This document shows, one piece after another, positions 54,470-64,000 of a stretch of 64,000 nucleotides of DNA. The stretch spans positions 4,723,001-4,787,000 of the forward strand of contig NZ_CP101417.1 of NCBI RefSeq assembly GCF_024339125.1. Reading direction: 5' to 3'. The stretch comes from Xanthomonas hortorum (lineage in GTDB: Bacteria; Pseudomonadota; Gammaproteobacteria; Xanthomonadales; Xanthomonadaceae). Within the stretch, counting starts at the first letter, position 1, and every line of letters begins with the position of its first letter. Below the pieces are notes generated by a model that was not told the DNA's origin, searched no databases, and worked only from the letters and a program-made list of their open reading frames with translations. A program made the translations under genes and the position numbers.

Positions 54470-55495
54470 TTAGCCCTCCTGTGCGACCAGCTCGGCCAGC
54501 TGCACGGCGTTGAGCGCGGCGCCCTTGCGGATGTTGTCCGAGACGATCCACAGATTCAGACCGCGCGGATGCGACAGGTCCTCACGGATACGGCCGACGA
54601 ACACCGCGTCCTTGCCAGAGGCGTGCGTGACCGGGGTCGGGTAGCCACCCGGCTTGTGCTCGTCGATGACTTCCACGCCCGGCGAAGCCTCCAGCAACGC
54701 GCGCGCCTCCACAGCGGTGATCTTGTCGCGGGTTTCGATCGCCACCGCTTCGGAGTGACCGTAAAACACCGGGACACGCACCGCAGTGGGATTCACCATG
54801 ATCGTCTCGTCGCCCAGGATCTTGCGGGTCTCCCAGACCAGCTTCATCTCTTCCTTGGTGTAACCGTTGTCCTGGAAGTCGTCGATGTGCGGGATCAGAT
54901 TGAAGGCGATCTGCACCGGGAAACGCTGCGGTTCGATCTGCTGGAAGCCCAGCAGTTCGCTGGTCTGCTTGCCCAGTTCTTCCATCGCCGAACGCCCGCC
55001 ACCGGAGACCGACTGATAGGTCGCCACATTGATGCGCTCGATGCCGTACTTGCGATGGATCGGGCCGAGCGCGACCAGCATCTGCATGGTCGAGCAATTG
55101 GGGTTGGCGATGATGCCGCGCGGGCGCTGCTTGAGCGCTTCGGGATTGACTTCCGACACCACCAGCGGCACATCGTCGTCGTAACGGAAGGCGGAGGAAT
55201 TATCGATCACCACCGCGCCGGCGGCGGCGAACTTGGGGCCGTATTCCTTGGACACGCTGCCGCCCGCGGAGAACAGCGCGATGTCCACGCCGGTGGGGTC
55301 GAAGTCGGCCAGATCCAGCACATCGACCTTGCCGCCGTTGAACTCCACCTGCCCGCCGGCCGAACGCGACGACGCCAGCGCGTACAGGGTGGCGACCGGG
55401 AAATTGCGCTCGGCCAGGATGCTCAGCATGGTCTCGCCGACAGCGCCGGTGGCGCCCACGACCGCGACGTTGAAACGACGGTTTTCGTTGCTCAT
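54470..55495 (-). CDS. asd: Aspartate-semialdehyde dehydrogenase
   Basis: 341 residues. NADP motif VGATGAVG at 13-20 and the active cysteine C134 in NPNCST; SGGGRSAMEEL follows. It reduces aspartyl phosphate to the semialdehyde for lysine, threonine, methionine and diaminopimelate. Complete, upstream of fimV as in Pseudomonas. Confidence 0.95.
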   Translation of the reverse strand: MSNENRRFNVAVVGATGAVGETMLSILAERNFPVATLYALASSRSAGGQVEFNGGKVDVLDLADFDPTGVDIALFSAGGSVSKEYGPKFAAAGAVVIDNSSAFRYDDDVPLVVSEVNPEALKQRPRGIIANPNCSTMQMLVALGPIHRKYGIERINVATYQSVSGGGRSAMEELGKQTSELLGFQQIEPQRFPVQIAFNLIPHIDDFQDNGYTKEEMKLVWETRKILGDETIMVNPTAVRVPVFYGHSEAVAIETRDKITAVEARALLEASPGVEVIDEHKPGGYPTPVTHASGKDAVFVGRIREDLSHPRGLNLWIVSDNIRKGAALNAVQLAELVAQEG

Positions 55496-55550
55496 GAGAT
55501 TGTCTTTATCGAAATAGGAAAGAGGGGAACGCGCTTGCGCAGTGGGTTCG

Positions 55551-55582
55551 GGGAACCTCCAAAGCTGGCCGCGGAGGTTCCC
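55551..55582. terminator. Perfect 10-base hairpin between the dehydrogenase and asd
   Basis: GGGAACCTCC and GGAGGTTCCC form a 10-base stem with a 12-base loop at the end of the dehydrogenase gene. No T run follows on the minus strand, so it may be a processing, stability or weak terminator element. Confidence 0.5.
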
Positions 55583-56670
55583 TATCGTTTGGTCGTGGTG
55601 GTTTTGGTCGCGCCGGTTTTGATCGCTTCGCCATCGCTCGCGCCCACGCGCGCACCGCCCTGTTTGGCAGCGGCAACCGCATCGACATTGAGTGCGCTTG
55701 GCGGATGCCCGGCGTTGGGGCCGTGGCCCAGCGCGGCGATCAGGTTGTCCACCGCCAGCTGCACCATGGCGCGGCGCGTGGCCAGGCTGGCACTGCCGAT
55801 ATGCGGGGTGAGCACCACGTTGCGCAAGGCCAGCAACTCGGGGCGTACTGCAGGTTCGCCTTCGTAGACATCCAGGCCGGCACCGGCCAGCCGCCCATTG
55901 GCGAGCGCATCGGCCAACGCGATTTCATCGACCAGGCCACCGCGCGCGATGTTCACCAGCGTGGCGGTGGTGCGCATCTTGCCCAGCGCTTCAGCATCGA
56001 TGATGTGGTGCGAGGCCTTGGTGTACGGCAGCACCAGGACTAGGTGATCGGACTGCGCCAGCAAGGTGTCGAAATCCACGTACTGCGCGCCGAGCGTTTG
56101 TTCGGTCTCGGCCGGCAACTGGCTGCGGTTGTGATACAGCACGCGCATGCCGAAACCGTGCGCACCGCGGCGGGCGATGCCCTGCCCGATCCGGCCCATG
56201 CCCAGAACACCAAGCGTGCTGCCGTGGATATCGGCGCCGAGCATGGTCTTGAACGACCACTGCCCCCACTGCCCATCGCGCAACCAGCGCTCGGATTCGG
56301 TGATGCGACGCGCGGTGGCCATCAGCAAGGCAAAGCCGAGATCGGCAGTGGTTTCTGTCAGCACGTCCGGCGTATTGCTGGCCAGGATGCCGGCCGCACT
56401 CAGCGCATCGAGATCCAGATTGTTGTAGCCCACACCGACATTGGCGATGGCGCGCAGCTGCGGTGCGGACGCGATTTCTGCCGCACCGATACGCTCGTTG
56501 AGAGTAATCAACGCACCATCCAGCGATGCCAGCTGCGCAGCCAGATCGGCCGGCGAATAGGCAGTGACGCGCGCGGTGGTGATCAGCTCGAAATGCTCGC
56601 CCAACTGCGCGACGACATCGTCGAACAGGGGCTGGCTGACCCACACCTTGGCGCGCCGCGACTCAGACAT
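55582..56670 (-). CDS. D-2-hydroxyacid dehydrogenase (glyoxylate/hydroxypyruvate reductase-like)
   Basis: 362 residues. NAD-binding GMGRIGQG near 157; catalytic Arg in [10 protein letters not shown], Glu in GLDVYEGEP and His in LTPHIGS. It reduces small 2-keto acids, most like GhrB-type enzymes. A Lys/Thr-rich tail of about 40 residues is unusual. The ATG at 56670 overlaps the aroC stop by 8 bases. Confidence 0.87.
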   Translation of the reverse strand: MSESRRAKVWVSQPLFDDVVAQLGEHFELITTARVTAYSPADLAAQLASLDGALITLNERIGAAEIASAPQLRAIANVGVGYNNLDLDALSAAGILASNTPDVLTETTADLGFALLMATARRITESERWLRDGQWGQWSFKTMLGADIHGSTLGVLGMGRIGQGIARRGAHGFGMRVLYHNRSQLPAETEQTLGAQYVDFDTLLAQSDHLVLVLPYTKASHHIIDAEALGKMRTTATLVNIARGGLVDEIALADALANGRLAGAGLDVYEGEPAVRPELLALRNVVLTPHIGSASLATRRAMVQLAVDNLIAALGHGPNAGHPPSALNVDAVAAAKQGGARVGASDGEAIKTGATKTTTTKR

Positions 56671-57766
56671 CGAGTTGACCGGGAATACGCGGCGACACTT
56701 CGCCGACATCGCCGCACTGGGCGCGATGACGCAAGGCCTGATCCATCAACACCAACGCCATCATCGCCTCGGCGATCGGGGTGGCGCGAATGCCCACACA
56801 GGGGTCATGGCGCCCGGTGGTGATCACATCTACCACTGCGCCTTCCGCATCCACGGTCGCGCCAGGCAGGCGCAGGCTCGAGGTCGGCTTGAGCACCATC
56901 GAAGCGGTGATCGCCTGGCCAGTGGAAATGCCACCCAGGATGCCGCCGGCATGGTTGCTGAGAAAGCCTTCCGGGGTGATCAGGTCGCGGTGTTCGGTGC
57001 CCTTTTGCGCGGCGCTGGCAAAGCCGTCGCCGATCTCCACGCCCTTGACCGCATTGATGCTCATCAGCGCAGCAGCCAGTTCGGCATCGAGCTTGCCGTA
57101 GATCGGCTCGCCCCAGCCCGGCGGCACGCCGCCGGCGACAACGTCCACGCGCGCGCCGACCGAATCGCCGGATTTGCGCAGCGCATCCATGTAGGTTTCC
57201 AGCTCCGGCACCTGCTCGGCATGCGGCCAGAAGAACGGATTGTCTTCGACCGCATTCCAGTCGAAACCGGTCGGGCGAATCTCGCCCAGCTGCGATAAAA
57301 AGCCGCGCACCAGCACGCCGTAGCGCTGCTTGAGCCACTTCTTGGCAATGACGCCGGCAGCCACGCGCATGGTGGTCTCGCGCGCGGACGAGCGCCCGCC
57401 GCCACGCGGGTCACGGATGCCGTACTTCTGCCAATAGGTGTAGTCCGCATGCCCGGGGCGGAACTGCTGGGCGATGTTGCTGTAGTCCTTGCTGCGCTGA
57501 TCGGTGTTGCGGATCAGCAAGCCGATCGGCGTGCCGGTGGTGCGGCCTTCGTAAACGCCAGACAAGATTTCGATCGCGTCAGCCTCGCGGCGGGCCGAGG
57601 TGTGCCGGCTCTTGCCGCTGGCACGGCGCTGCAGATCGTGGGTGAATTCTTCCGGCGCGATCTCCAGGCCCGGAGGGCAGCCGTCGATGACGCAGCCGAT
57701 CGCCGGCCCATGCGATTCGCCGAAGGTACTGACCGTCAACAAGCGACCAAAACTGTTACTGCCCAT
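56663..57766 (-). CDS. aroC: Chorismate synthase
   Basis: 367 residues. [15 protein letters not shown] at 15-29, [14 protein letters not shown] and [17 protein letters not shown] mark the FMN-dependent active site. It makes chorismate from EPSP, feeding the nearby tryptophan genes. The ATG overlaps the end of the membrane-protein gene by 11 bases. Confidence 0.95.
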   Translation of the reverse strand: MGSNSFGRLLTVSTFGESHGPAIGCVIDGCPPGLEIAPEEFTHDLQRRASGKSRHTSARREADAIEILSGVYEGRTTGTPIGLLIRNTDQRSKDYSNIAQQFRPGHADYTYWQKYGIRDPRGGGRSSARETTMRVAAGVIAKKWLKQRYGVLVRGFLSQLGEIRPTGFDWNAVEDNPFFWPHAEQVPELETYMDALRKSGDSVGARVDVVAGGVPPGWGEPIYGKLDAELAAALMSINAVKGVEIGDGFASAAQKGTEHRDLITPEGFLSNHAGGILGGISTGQAITASMVLKPTSSLRLPGATVDAEGAVVDVITTGRHDPCVGIRATPIAEAMMALVLMDQALRHRAQCGDVGEVSPRIPGQLDV

Positions 57767-58244
57767 GACGGCATCCTCTCAACAATGCAGCAGGTGACGT
57801 GGCGCGCAAGATGCGCGGCAGATGACGTGCCGCCACCAGCATCGGCGCCACTGCCAACAAGCCGCTGAACACCAGCACAAACACATCCAGCGCGTCACGC
57901 CCGCTAAGCAGCCAATCGGCAAGCAGGTACAGCGCAACGCCGATTCCGACCAGCAGGCCGAGTGCCACGATCAGCGTGCGGCGCCGATGCGCGCGCAAGG
58001 CCGCATCCGAACTAACAACCACGATCCATGCCGACACCAGGCCGAAAAACGCCATTAGGCCAAAACCAATCTCCGCCGCCGCGCTCAACCAGCGCTGAGT
58101 CGAAGGGCCGCCGTACATCGGGTCGAACAAGCGATACACCACGTCGAGCAAGCCGAGCGGAATGCCCACACCGAAGATGGACACCGGCACCAGCAACAGG
58201 AGATCGCTCAGCTGCGGCCGCGGTGTGGACGACTCAGCGTACAC
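57756..58244 (-). CDS. Uncharacterised membrane protein
   Basis: 162 residues from a GTG at 58244 that overlaps the prmB end by 11 bases. An ATG at 58271 (171 residues, 38-base overlap) is the alternative. Four hydrophobic spans are visible ([57 protein letters not shown] and [19 protein letters not shown]). No family recognised. The tight overlaps imply co-translation with prmB and aroC. Confidence 0.65.
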   Translation of the reverse strand: MYAESSTPRPQLSDLLLLVPVSIFGVGIPLGLLDVVYRLFDPMYGGPSTQRWLSAAAEIGFGLMAFFGLVSAWIVVVSSDAALRAHRRRTLIVALGLLVGIGVALYLLADWLLSGRDALDVFVLVFSGLLAVAPMLVAARHLPRILRATSPAALLRGCRHGQ

Positions 58245-59160
58245 TGGCCAACTCGGTGATGCGCGCAGCATGCGCGATCAATTCGCGGCATTCCACCGCA
58301 AAGATGCCCATTTGCCCGACCTTGAATTCGACCCAGGCAAAATCCACTTCCGGCAGCAGCTTGATCAGATGCTGCTCTGATTCGCCCACTTCGCAGATCA
58401 GCAAGCCGTCTTCGCTGAGATGCTGCGGCGCATCGCGCAGGATCTTCAGCACCAGGTCCAGGCCATCGTCGCCCGCACGCAAGCCCAGCTCCGGCTCGTA
58501 GGAATACTCCTGCGGCAGCGCGTCGGTTTCGTCGTTGGTGACGTACGGCGGATTGGTGACGATCAGGTCGTACTGGCGACCGCCCAGCCCGGCAAACAGA
58601 TCCGACTTGAGCAAAGTGACGTTGTCGGCGTGCAGGCGTGCCTTGTTTTCGGCCGCCAGTGCCAGCGCGTCGTCGCTGATGTCCACGCCGTCCACGTCCC
58701 ACTGCGGGTTGTAGTGGCCCATGGCGATCGCGATACAGCCCGAGCCGGTGCACAGGTCCAGCGCACGGGTGACTTCGCGGCCGCCCAGCCAGGGCTCGAA
58801 GCCGGCTTCGATCAGCTCGGCGATCGGCGAGCGCGGCACCAATGCGCGCGCATCGCTCTTGAAACTCAGGCCGGCAAACCAGGCCTCGCCAGTCAGATAC
58901 GCCGCCGGCACGCGCTCGCTGATGCGGCGCTCGAACAAGCCCAGTACCTGCTCTTTTTCCGAGCGCAGCAGACGCGCCTGGCCGTAGGCCGGGCCGAGAT
59001 CGTGCGGCAGATGCAGGCTGTGCAGCACCAGCTGGGTGGCCTCGTCCAGCGCATTGTCGTAGCTGTGGCCGAAGGTCAGACCGGCTGCATTGAAACGGCT
59101 GGTGCCGTAGCGGATCAGGTCGATGATGGTGTGCAGTTCGTCGGCCGCGGCGGCAGTCAT
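58234..59160 (-). CDS. prmB: 50S ribosomal protein L3 glutamine methyltransferase
   Basis: 308 residues. The AdoMet motif ALDLCTGSGCIAIAMG and the signature TNPPYVT identify a PrmB/HemK-type glutamine methyltransferase. It modifies L3 during ribosome assembly. The N-terminal region (YGTSRFNAAGLTFGH) favours PrmB over PrmC. Divergent from the Sco1-like gene. Confidence 0.92.
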   Translation of the reverse strand: MTAAAADELHTIIDLIRYGTSRFNAAGLTFGHSYDNALDEATQLVLHSLHLPHDLGPAYGQARLLRSEKEQVLGLFERRISERVPAAYLTGEAWFAGLSFKSDARALVPRSPIAELIEAGFEPWLGGREVTRALDLCTGSGCIAIAMGHYNPQWDVDGVDISDDALALAAENKARLHADNVTLLKSDLFAGLGGRQYDLIVTNPPYVTNDETDALPQEYSYEPELGLRAGDDGLDLVLKILRDAPQHLSEDGLLICEVGESEQHLIKLLPEVDFAWVEFKVGQMGIFAVECRELIAHAARITELASVR

Positions 59161-59240
59161 GGCAACAACTAAAGAGGAATCGGCCCACGATTATAGAGGT
59201 CGGATCGGTATCATGAGCGTCCGTTGCAGTGGAAACCGCC

Positions 59241-59891
59241 ATGTTCAATCGCAATACCGGCATCGTGCTGCTGGTGGCGCTGGCCGCCGGCCTGGGGCTG
59301 TTGCTGGGCCAGAAGTTCCTCGGCGCCGCGCCCAGCTCGCCGTGGCCGCCCACCAAGACCATCACCTTCTATCCGCAGCCACGCACCCTGCCGCAGTTCA
59401 GCCTGCGCCAGTCCGATGGCACCCAGCTGGTGCCCGGTGAGCTGAAAGGGCATTGGACGCTGGTGTTTCTGGGCTTCACGTTCTGCCCGGATGTGTGCCC
59501 GACCACCTTGACCGATCTGGCGGTGGCACAGCAGCAGTGGGCAAGCATTCCGGATGGGCTGCGCCCGCGCGTGCTGTTCGTGTCGGTGGACCCGCAGCGC
59601 GATCCGCCCGCCCGCCTGGGCGAATACGCGCATGCCTTCCACAAGGACACGCTGGCGGCCACCGCCGATGTGCCAGCGCTGGAGCGCTTCGCCACCGCGC
59701 TGGGCTTCGTGTTCCAGAAGGTGCCGGGCAAGGGGTTCGCGCAGAATCCCAACGACTACAGCATGGATCACTCGGCCGGCATCGCCGTGCTCGACCCACA
59801 AGGCCGCCTGGCCGGCTTGATCCGCCCCCCGCTCGACCCGAAGGCGATTGCCGCCGACCTCCAACAGCTGACCAAGGTAACCGCTCCGTGA
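59241..59891 (+). CDS. Sco1/SenC/PrrC-family copper chaperone
   Basis: 216 residues. An N-terminal membrane anchor ([16 protein letters not shown]) is followed by a thioredoxin fold with the copper ligands C82 and C86 ([10 protein letters not shown]) and H177 (MDHSAG). Sco proteins load copper into cytochrome c oxidase CuA. An upstream GTG (59229) is an alternative start. The stop overlaps the psd start as GTGA. Confidence 0.88.
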   Translation: MFNRNTGIVLLVALAAGLGLLLGQKFLGAAPSSPWPPTKTITFYPQPRTLPQFSLRQSDGTQLVPGELKGHWTLVFLGFTFCPDVCPTTLTDLAVAQQQWASIPDGLRPRVLFVSVDPQRDPPARLGEYAHAFHKDTLAATADVPALERFATALGFVFQKVPGKGFAQNPNDYSMDHSAGIAVLDPQGRLAGLIRPPLDPKAIAADLQQLTKVTAP

Positions 59892-60736
59892 GTCTCGTCA
59901 CTTCCCTGACCTACGTGCTGCCGCATCGGCTGTTGTCCTCGATGGCGCGCGCGTTGGCCTATTCCGACACGCCGTCCACCAAGCAATGGTTGATCGACAC
60001 GGTGACGCGCAAGTTCGGCGTGGACCTGAGCGAGGCATTGGAGCCGGATCCGCGCGCCTACCCCACCTTCAATGCGTTCTTCACCCGTGCCTTGAAGCCG
60101 GGCGCACGCGTGCCCGATGCCGACCCCGCAGCCGTGCTGATGCCGGCCGATGGCCGTATCAGCCAGCTTGGCCCGATCGAGAACGGCCGCATTTTCCAGG
60201 CCAAGGGGCAGTCGTTTACCGCTGCCGAACTGCTGGGCGATGCCGAGGTAGCGCTGCCGTTCAACGACGGGCTGTTCGCCACCGTCTATCTCTCGCCCAA
60301 GGACTACCACCGCGTGCATATGCCGTGGACCGGCACCTTGCGCGAAACCGTGCACGTGCCCGGCCGTTTGTTCAGCGTGGGCCCGGATGCGGTACGCAAC
60401 GTGCCGCGCCTGTTCGCCCGCAACGAGCGCCTGGTGTGCCACTTCGACACCGACTTCGGCCCGATGGCCTCGGTGATGGTGGGCGCGCTATTGGTGTCCG
60501 GCGTGGAGACGGTGTGGAGCGGCGTGGAGATTCCGCGCTATGGCGATCGCATCACGCGTAAGGATTACCGCGGCAAGGGAATCGTATTGGAGCGTTTTGC
60601 GGAGATGGCTCGCTTTAACTACGGATCTACCGTGATCGTGTTGCTGCCGCCAGGTGTCGCGAAGCTCGAAGCTGGACTTGCTGCGGAGACATCGGTTCGC
60701 TTAGGACAATCGCTCGCACTTCGCCAGACAAGCTGA
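59888..60736 (+). CDS. psd: Phosphatidylserine decarboxylase proenzyme
   Basis: 282 residues from a GTG start. MPADGR near 86-91 and YHRVHMP near 140-146 hold the conserved Asp and His. The self-cleavage site is G246-S247 in NYGSTVIV, with Tyr where Leu is usual. Cleavage yields the pyruvoyl cofactor; the enzyme makes phosphatidylethanolamine in the inner membrane. The frame is open far upstream through the Sco1 gene. Confidence 0.94.
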   Translation: MSLVTSLTYVLPHRLLSSMARALAYSDTPSTKQWLIDTVTRKFGVDLSEALEPDPRAYPTFNAFFTRALKPGARVPDADPAAVLMPADGRISQLGPIENGRIFQAKGQSFTAAELLGDAEVALPFNDGLFATVYLSPKDYHRVHMPWTGTLRETVHVPGRLFSVGPDAVRNVPRLFARNERLVCHFDTDFGPMASVMVGALLVSGVETVWSGVEIPRYGDRITRKDYRGKGIVLERFAEMARFNYGSTVIVLLPPGVAKLEAGLAAETSVRLGQSLALRQTS

Positions 60737-61120
60737 TTACAGCGGCGCGTTGACACCTCCGGCTTCACACCCAACGCGGCAAAACGCGGCAATCGGCGAA
60801 TGCGGCGAGCGACTCCGCCGCTGTAGGAGCGGGCCTGACCGCGACGGGCATTCTCGATGACGTTCGTGCACCAGCACGATTCACTCCGAATGCGGCGATC
60901 GGCAAATGTGGCTAGCGATGCCGTTGTAGGAGCGGGCCTGGCCGCGATGAGGACTTCTCGATGACGTTTCGTGCGCTGGCGCGTTTCGCACTCCCAGCCT
61001 CCAATTTAGAGCGCGCCCACCCACCCTAGAGCTACCGGGACGGCTTCATCGCGGGCAGGCCCGCTCCTACAGGAGTTGGGTCCAGCCCGCAGCTCGCCGA
61101 CGCAATATCGCCCGCGCTGG
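60737..61120. other. psd-mltD gap
   Basis: 384 bases between converging genes, filled mainly by the palindromic repeat cluster. No coding sequence was found. Confidence 0.6.
60821..61071. repeat. Cluster of GTAGGAGCGGGCC palindromic repeats
   Basis: TGTAGGAGCGGGCCTG begins near 60822 and 60925 in direct orientation. GCAGGCCCGCTCCTACA at about 61055-61071 is inverted. Between them are degenerate copies of GATGACGTTTCGTGC. REP-like, between psd and the lytic transglycosylase. Confidence 0.7.
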
Positions 61121-62704
61121 TCAGCGATCGCAGCCGGCCAGCTTGATGCTCTGCCCCGGCTTGAGCGCATAGCCCGGCGCCTTCAAGCGATTGGCCTTGG
61201 CCAGCTCCTTGATCTCGCACTGGTACTTCTGCGCCACGCGGCCGAGCGTGTCGCCCTTGGCGACGGTGTAGCTGCGCGCCTGCTTGGCCTTGGGCTTGGC
61301 GACCACCGGCTGGCCGGTGGCCACGGTAGTCGGCACGCCGGCCATCGGGCTGACATCGCCCACTGCCACGCTGGGCACGTACTCGGGGGCGCTGCTGCTG
61401 CGCACGATCGCGCTGTTGAGGTCGGCAGTGATCAAGGTGCGCGCCAGGTCCGCACGCGGGCCGTTGACGCAGTAGCGCGTGTACAGGCTGGCGATACGGT
61501 TGGTGGCATTGATCACGGTGCCGGCCGGAATCCAGCCATCGGATTCGTAGCGCGGATTGAGATTGCGCAGTGCACGCATATAGCCGTCGCGCGTGCCCAT
61601 GCTGCCCAGGCAGATGGTGAGCTCGTAGATGGTCGTCGACTTGGCGAGCTTGAGCGTGGCCGGCTGCGCATCGAGCTTGGCGAAGTCCACGCCGTACTGG
61701 CGCGGGTGCAGGAAGATCCAGGCCGCGGCGATCACCATCGGCACGTAGTCCTTGGTTTCGGCCGGGAACTGGTTGTACACGTCCTGTTCCCAGAACCCGC
61801 GCCCGCCGCTTTGTGAGAACACGCGCGCCGCGCGGCCTTCGCCACCGTTGTAGGCGGCCAGCGCCAATTCGATGTTGCGGTTGAGCCCGGCCATGCGCTC
61901 GTTGAGATACGCGGCACTGGCTTCGGCGGCGCTGCGTGCATCGAAGCGCGTATCGAACCCGGTGCCGTCCGGGCCCAGCCCGAAACGACGCCCGGTAGCA
62001 GGCATGAACTGCATCAGCCCGGCCGCGCCGGCACGCGAACTGGCGTGCACCTTGCCATTGGATTCCTTGGCCATGATGCCGAACAGCAGCGCTTCGGGCA
62101 GGCCGCGCTTCTGCCATTCCGGCCACATCACCCCGCGCAGGTTGCTGTAGTTCTCGTAGCTGGTCAGCAGCGCCGGGCGCATGTCGGTGAGCCAGCGGCG
62201 GATACCGGCCTGCACCGCCGGGTTGTACTGCACCATCTTGTCGAAATCGTGGCGCTGGTCGTTGAGCAGCGTGGCCGCACGTGCGGCTTCTGGCACGCCG
62301 TTGTTCGCCGGGCCCAAATGGTCCGGGTCGGCCTGCAGCAAGCTGTCGTCGTCTTCCGGGTCTTCGGCGGCCGGGGCCTCGGCGTCTGCGCGCGCCTTCA
62401 GCAGGCGCTTGTAGGTGGCCAGCTGATTGGCGACCAGGCAGCCGCGCTGCTTGATGCAGGCGTCGATGACGTCTTCCATGTCCTCCAACGCGGCATCGCC
62501 TTCGGCAGTGCCCTTGGGGTCGGAGTTGTTCACCAGCACCAGCGCGTCGCGGTAGCGCTTTTCTGCGGCGGCCATGCGGGTATCGAGCACGGCGGCTTTC
62601 TCCGTGTCGCGTTTGGAGATGGCATGGGCAGCGGGGACGACAGACATCAGCGCCACCAGTGCCAGGACCGGCCATGGGCGCAAAGCAAAATGAGCGAGCG
62701 GCAT
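61121..62704 (-). CDS. MltD-like membrane-bound lytic transglycosylase with LysM
   Basis: 527 residues. Signal peptide 1-28 (VVPAAHAIS). The SLT domain (about 195-320) has catalytic E214 in MAKESNG and GAAGLMQFMPATGRRFG, then AAYNGGEGR. One LysM lies at about 478-523 (YTVAKGDTLGRVAQKY). It cleaves peptidoglycan to anhydromuropeptides. It lacks a clear lipobox, unlike E. coli MltD. The ATG at 62704 begins the signal peptide; a frame 19 codons longer has no such start. Confidence 0.87.
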   Translation of the reverse strand: MPLAHFALRPWPVLALVALMSVVPAAHAISKRDTEKAAVLDTRMAAAEKRYRDALVLVNNSDPKGTAEGDAALEDMEDVIDACIKQRGCLVANQLATYKRLLKARADAEAPAAEDPEDDDSLLQADPDHLGPANNGVPEAARAATLLNDQRHDFDKMVQYNPAVQAGIRRWLTDMRPALLTSYENYSNLRGVMWPEWQKRGLPEALLFGIMAKESNGKVHASSRAGAAGLMQFMPATGRRFGLGPDGTGFDTRFDARSAAEASAAYLNERMAGLNRNIELALAAYNGGEGRAARVFSQSGGRGFWEQDVYNQFPAETKDYVPMVIAAAWIFLHPRQYGVDFAKLDAQPATLKLAKSTTIYELTICLGSMGTRDGYMRALRNLNPRYESDGWIPAGTVINATNRIASLYTRYCVNGPRADLARTLITADLNSAIVRSSSAPEYVPSVAVGDVSPMAGVPTTVATGQPVVAKPKAKQARSYTVAKGDTLGRVAQKYQCEIKELAKANRLKAPGYALKPGQSIKLAGCDR

Positions 62705-62998
62705 CGTAGGCAGTACAGCGGAAAGGCAGGCAGGGTAGCCGCCGGGGCGACACCGGGGCAAGGCGGCACCGCCGGCAGGGTCAGTGGGCCGTTAGATTGA
62801 TCGATGGATTAAGTGGTTGGAATGGCTGCTGGCTGGTTCCCGTGAGTCGCGCCCGTTGCTCCTGCGAGTTGCCCGGCGGCATGGCTCTTTGACGTCTCGC
62901 GCCAGCATGCGGACTCGCTGTGCCACCACGATGCCCCACCGGGATTGCCGGCGAGCATTGCCAGATAGAATCGCGTTTTCCCCACCCGGATCTGCGCA

Positions 62999-64000
62999 AT
63001 GGCCTCGTTCCTGCTCGGCAAAGGCGTCACCGACGACATCGCGGTGATGCTGGAAGGACGCTTCGGCAACCGCCACGGCCTGGTCGCCGGCGCCACCGGT
63101 ACCGGCAAGACCGTCACCTTGATGACCCTGGCCGAAGGCTTCTCGCGGCTGGGCGTGCCGGTGTTCCTGGCCGACGTGAAAGGCGACGTGGCTGGTCTTG
63201 CAGTGGTAGGCGACGGCGCAGCCGGCGTGTTGCAGCGCGCCACGGAAGTGGGCATCACCGATTACGCGCCGGCCGCCAACCCGGTGGTGTTCTGGGATCT
63301 GTACGGCAAGCTAGGGCACCCGGTGCGTACCACCGTCAGCGAGATGGGCCCCACCCTGCTCGCGCGCATTCTGGAACTCAACGACATCCAGTCCGGCGTG
63401 CTGGACATCGTGTTCAAGCTGGCCGACGACCGTGGACTGCTGTTGCTGGATCTGGACGACCTACGCGCGCTGCTGGCGTTGGTGGTGGAAGAACGCAAGG
63501 AGCTGTCCACCAGTTACGGGCTGGTCTCCAGCCAATCGGTGGCCGCGATCCAGCGCTCCTTGCTGCGTCTGGCGCAGGACGGCGGCGAGCAGTTCTTTGG
63601 CGAACCCGCACTTGAGCTCGCCGAACTGATGCGCGTGGCACCGGACGGCCGCGGCGTGATCGGCATCCTGGCGGCCAACCAACTGGTACTCAAGCCGAAG
63701 CTGTATTCCACCTTTTTGCTGTGGCTGCTGTCGGAACTGTTCGAGCGTTTGCCCGAGGTGGGCGACCTGGAACAGCCCAAGCTGGTGTTCGTCTTCGACG
63801 AAGCGCATCTGCTGTTCGACGACGCGCCCGCCGCGCTGGTGCAGCGTATCGAACAGGTGGTGCGGCTGATCCGTTCCAAGGGCGTGGGCGTGTACTTCTG
63901 CTCGCAGTTTCCCGACGATATTCCGGACAACATCCTCGGCCAGCTCGGCAATCGCGTGCAGCACGCGCTGCGCGCCTACACCCCGCGCGACCAGCAGGCG
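62999..64000 (+). CDS. HerA-like ATPase (DUF853/YjgR), 3' end missing
   Basis: 334 codons are present. Walker [10 protein letters not shown] at 31-39 and Walker [12 protein letters not shown] about 260-270, then [14 protein letters not shown], typical of DUF853 helicase-like ATPases. Role unknown in most bacteria. The gene continues past the window. Confidence 0.88.
   Translation, partial: MASFLLGKGVTDDIAVMLEGRFGNRHGLVAGATGTGKTVTLMTLAEGFSRLGVPVFLADVKGDVAGLAVVGDGAAGVLQRATEVGITDYAPAANPVVFWDLYGKLGHPVRTTVSEMGPTLLARILELNDIQSGVLDIVFKLADDRGLLLLDLDDLRALLALVVEERKELSTSYGLVSSQSVAAIQRSLLRLAQDGGEQFFGEPALELAELMRVAPDGRGVIGILAANQLVLKPKLYSTFLLWLLSELFERLPEVGDLEQPKLVFVFDEAHLLFDDAPAALVQRIEQVVRLIRSKGVGVYFCSQFPDDIPDNILGQLGNRVQHALRAYTPRDQQA

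Overview
The window looks like chromosomal DNA of a plant-associated Xanthomonas or a very close relative. The reasons are the high GC content, the Oar-like TonB-dependent receptor, the gene order secG/tRNA-Leu/nuoA-N/tRNA-fMet/rimP-nusA-infB-rbfA-truB-rpsO-pnp, the asd-fimV-truA-trpF block, and the lineage-typical extragenic palindromes. It is mostly core genome, with one complete insertion sequence. Species was not determined.

Layout. 1-2861: 5' part of a TonB-dependent receptor gene, cut by the window edge. 3417-5073: overlapping grxD, a degenerate short-chain dehydrogenase and a MarC-family gene. 5195-5773: an atypical iron superoxide dismutase, with an IS5-family element (5774-6932, CTAG target duplication) inserted exactly at its stop codon. 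7122-9976: purEK, divergent from a Trm112-like gene and nadC. 10040-11092: a secreted DUF2272 protein, followed by a tandem palindromic repeat. 11459-20935: the transcription/translation operon from initiator tRNA to pnp, with tandem terminators between the tRNA and rimP. 21139-35905: the complete 14-gene complex I operon nuoA-N. 36012-37409: tRNA-Leu(GAG), secG and tpiA. 37522-38319: another short-chain dehydrogenase.

38392-42747 is the most unusual block. Four genes overlapping by 1-4 bases encode a periplasmic cupredoxin, a membrane c-di-GMP phosphodiesterase with a ruined GGDEF site, an exported DUF3034 protein and a lipoprotein truncated hemoglobin. I read it as a candidate envelope redox/gas-responsive signalling module; that function is inference.

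42954-54256 holds a 2OG-Fe(II) oxygenase, glmM (with a possible 29-residue membrane peptide overlapping its end), accD, trpA, a small cysteine-rich gene, trpB, a divergent TrpI-like LysR regulator, trpF, truA, a VOC protein and fimV. 54470-59160 holds asd, a 2-hydroxyacid dehydrogenase, aroC, a membrane protein and prmB. The end holds a Sco1-like copper chaperone coupled to psd, a repeat cluster, an MltD-like lytic transglycosylase and the start of a HerA-like ATPase.

Most genes lie on the minus strand, and many are joined by ATGA, GTGA or TGATG overlaps, so translational coupling is widespread. Starts were moved inward from the longest open frame when a ribosome-binding site, a family N-terminus or an upstream gene argued for it.
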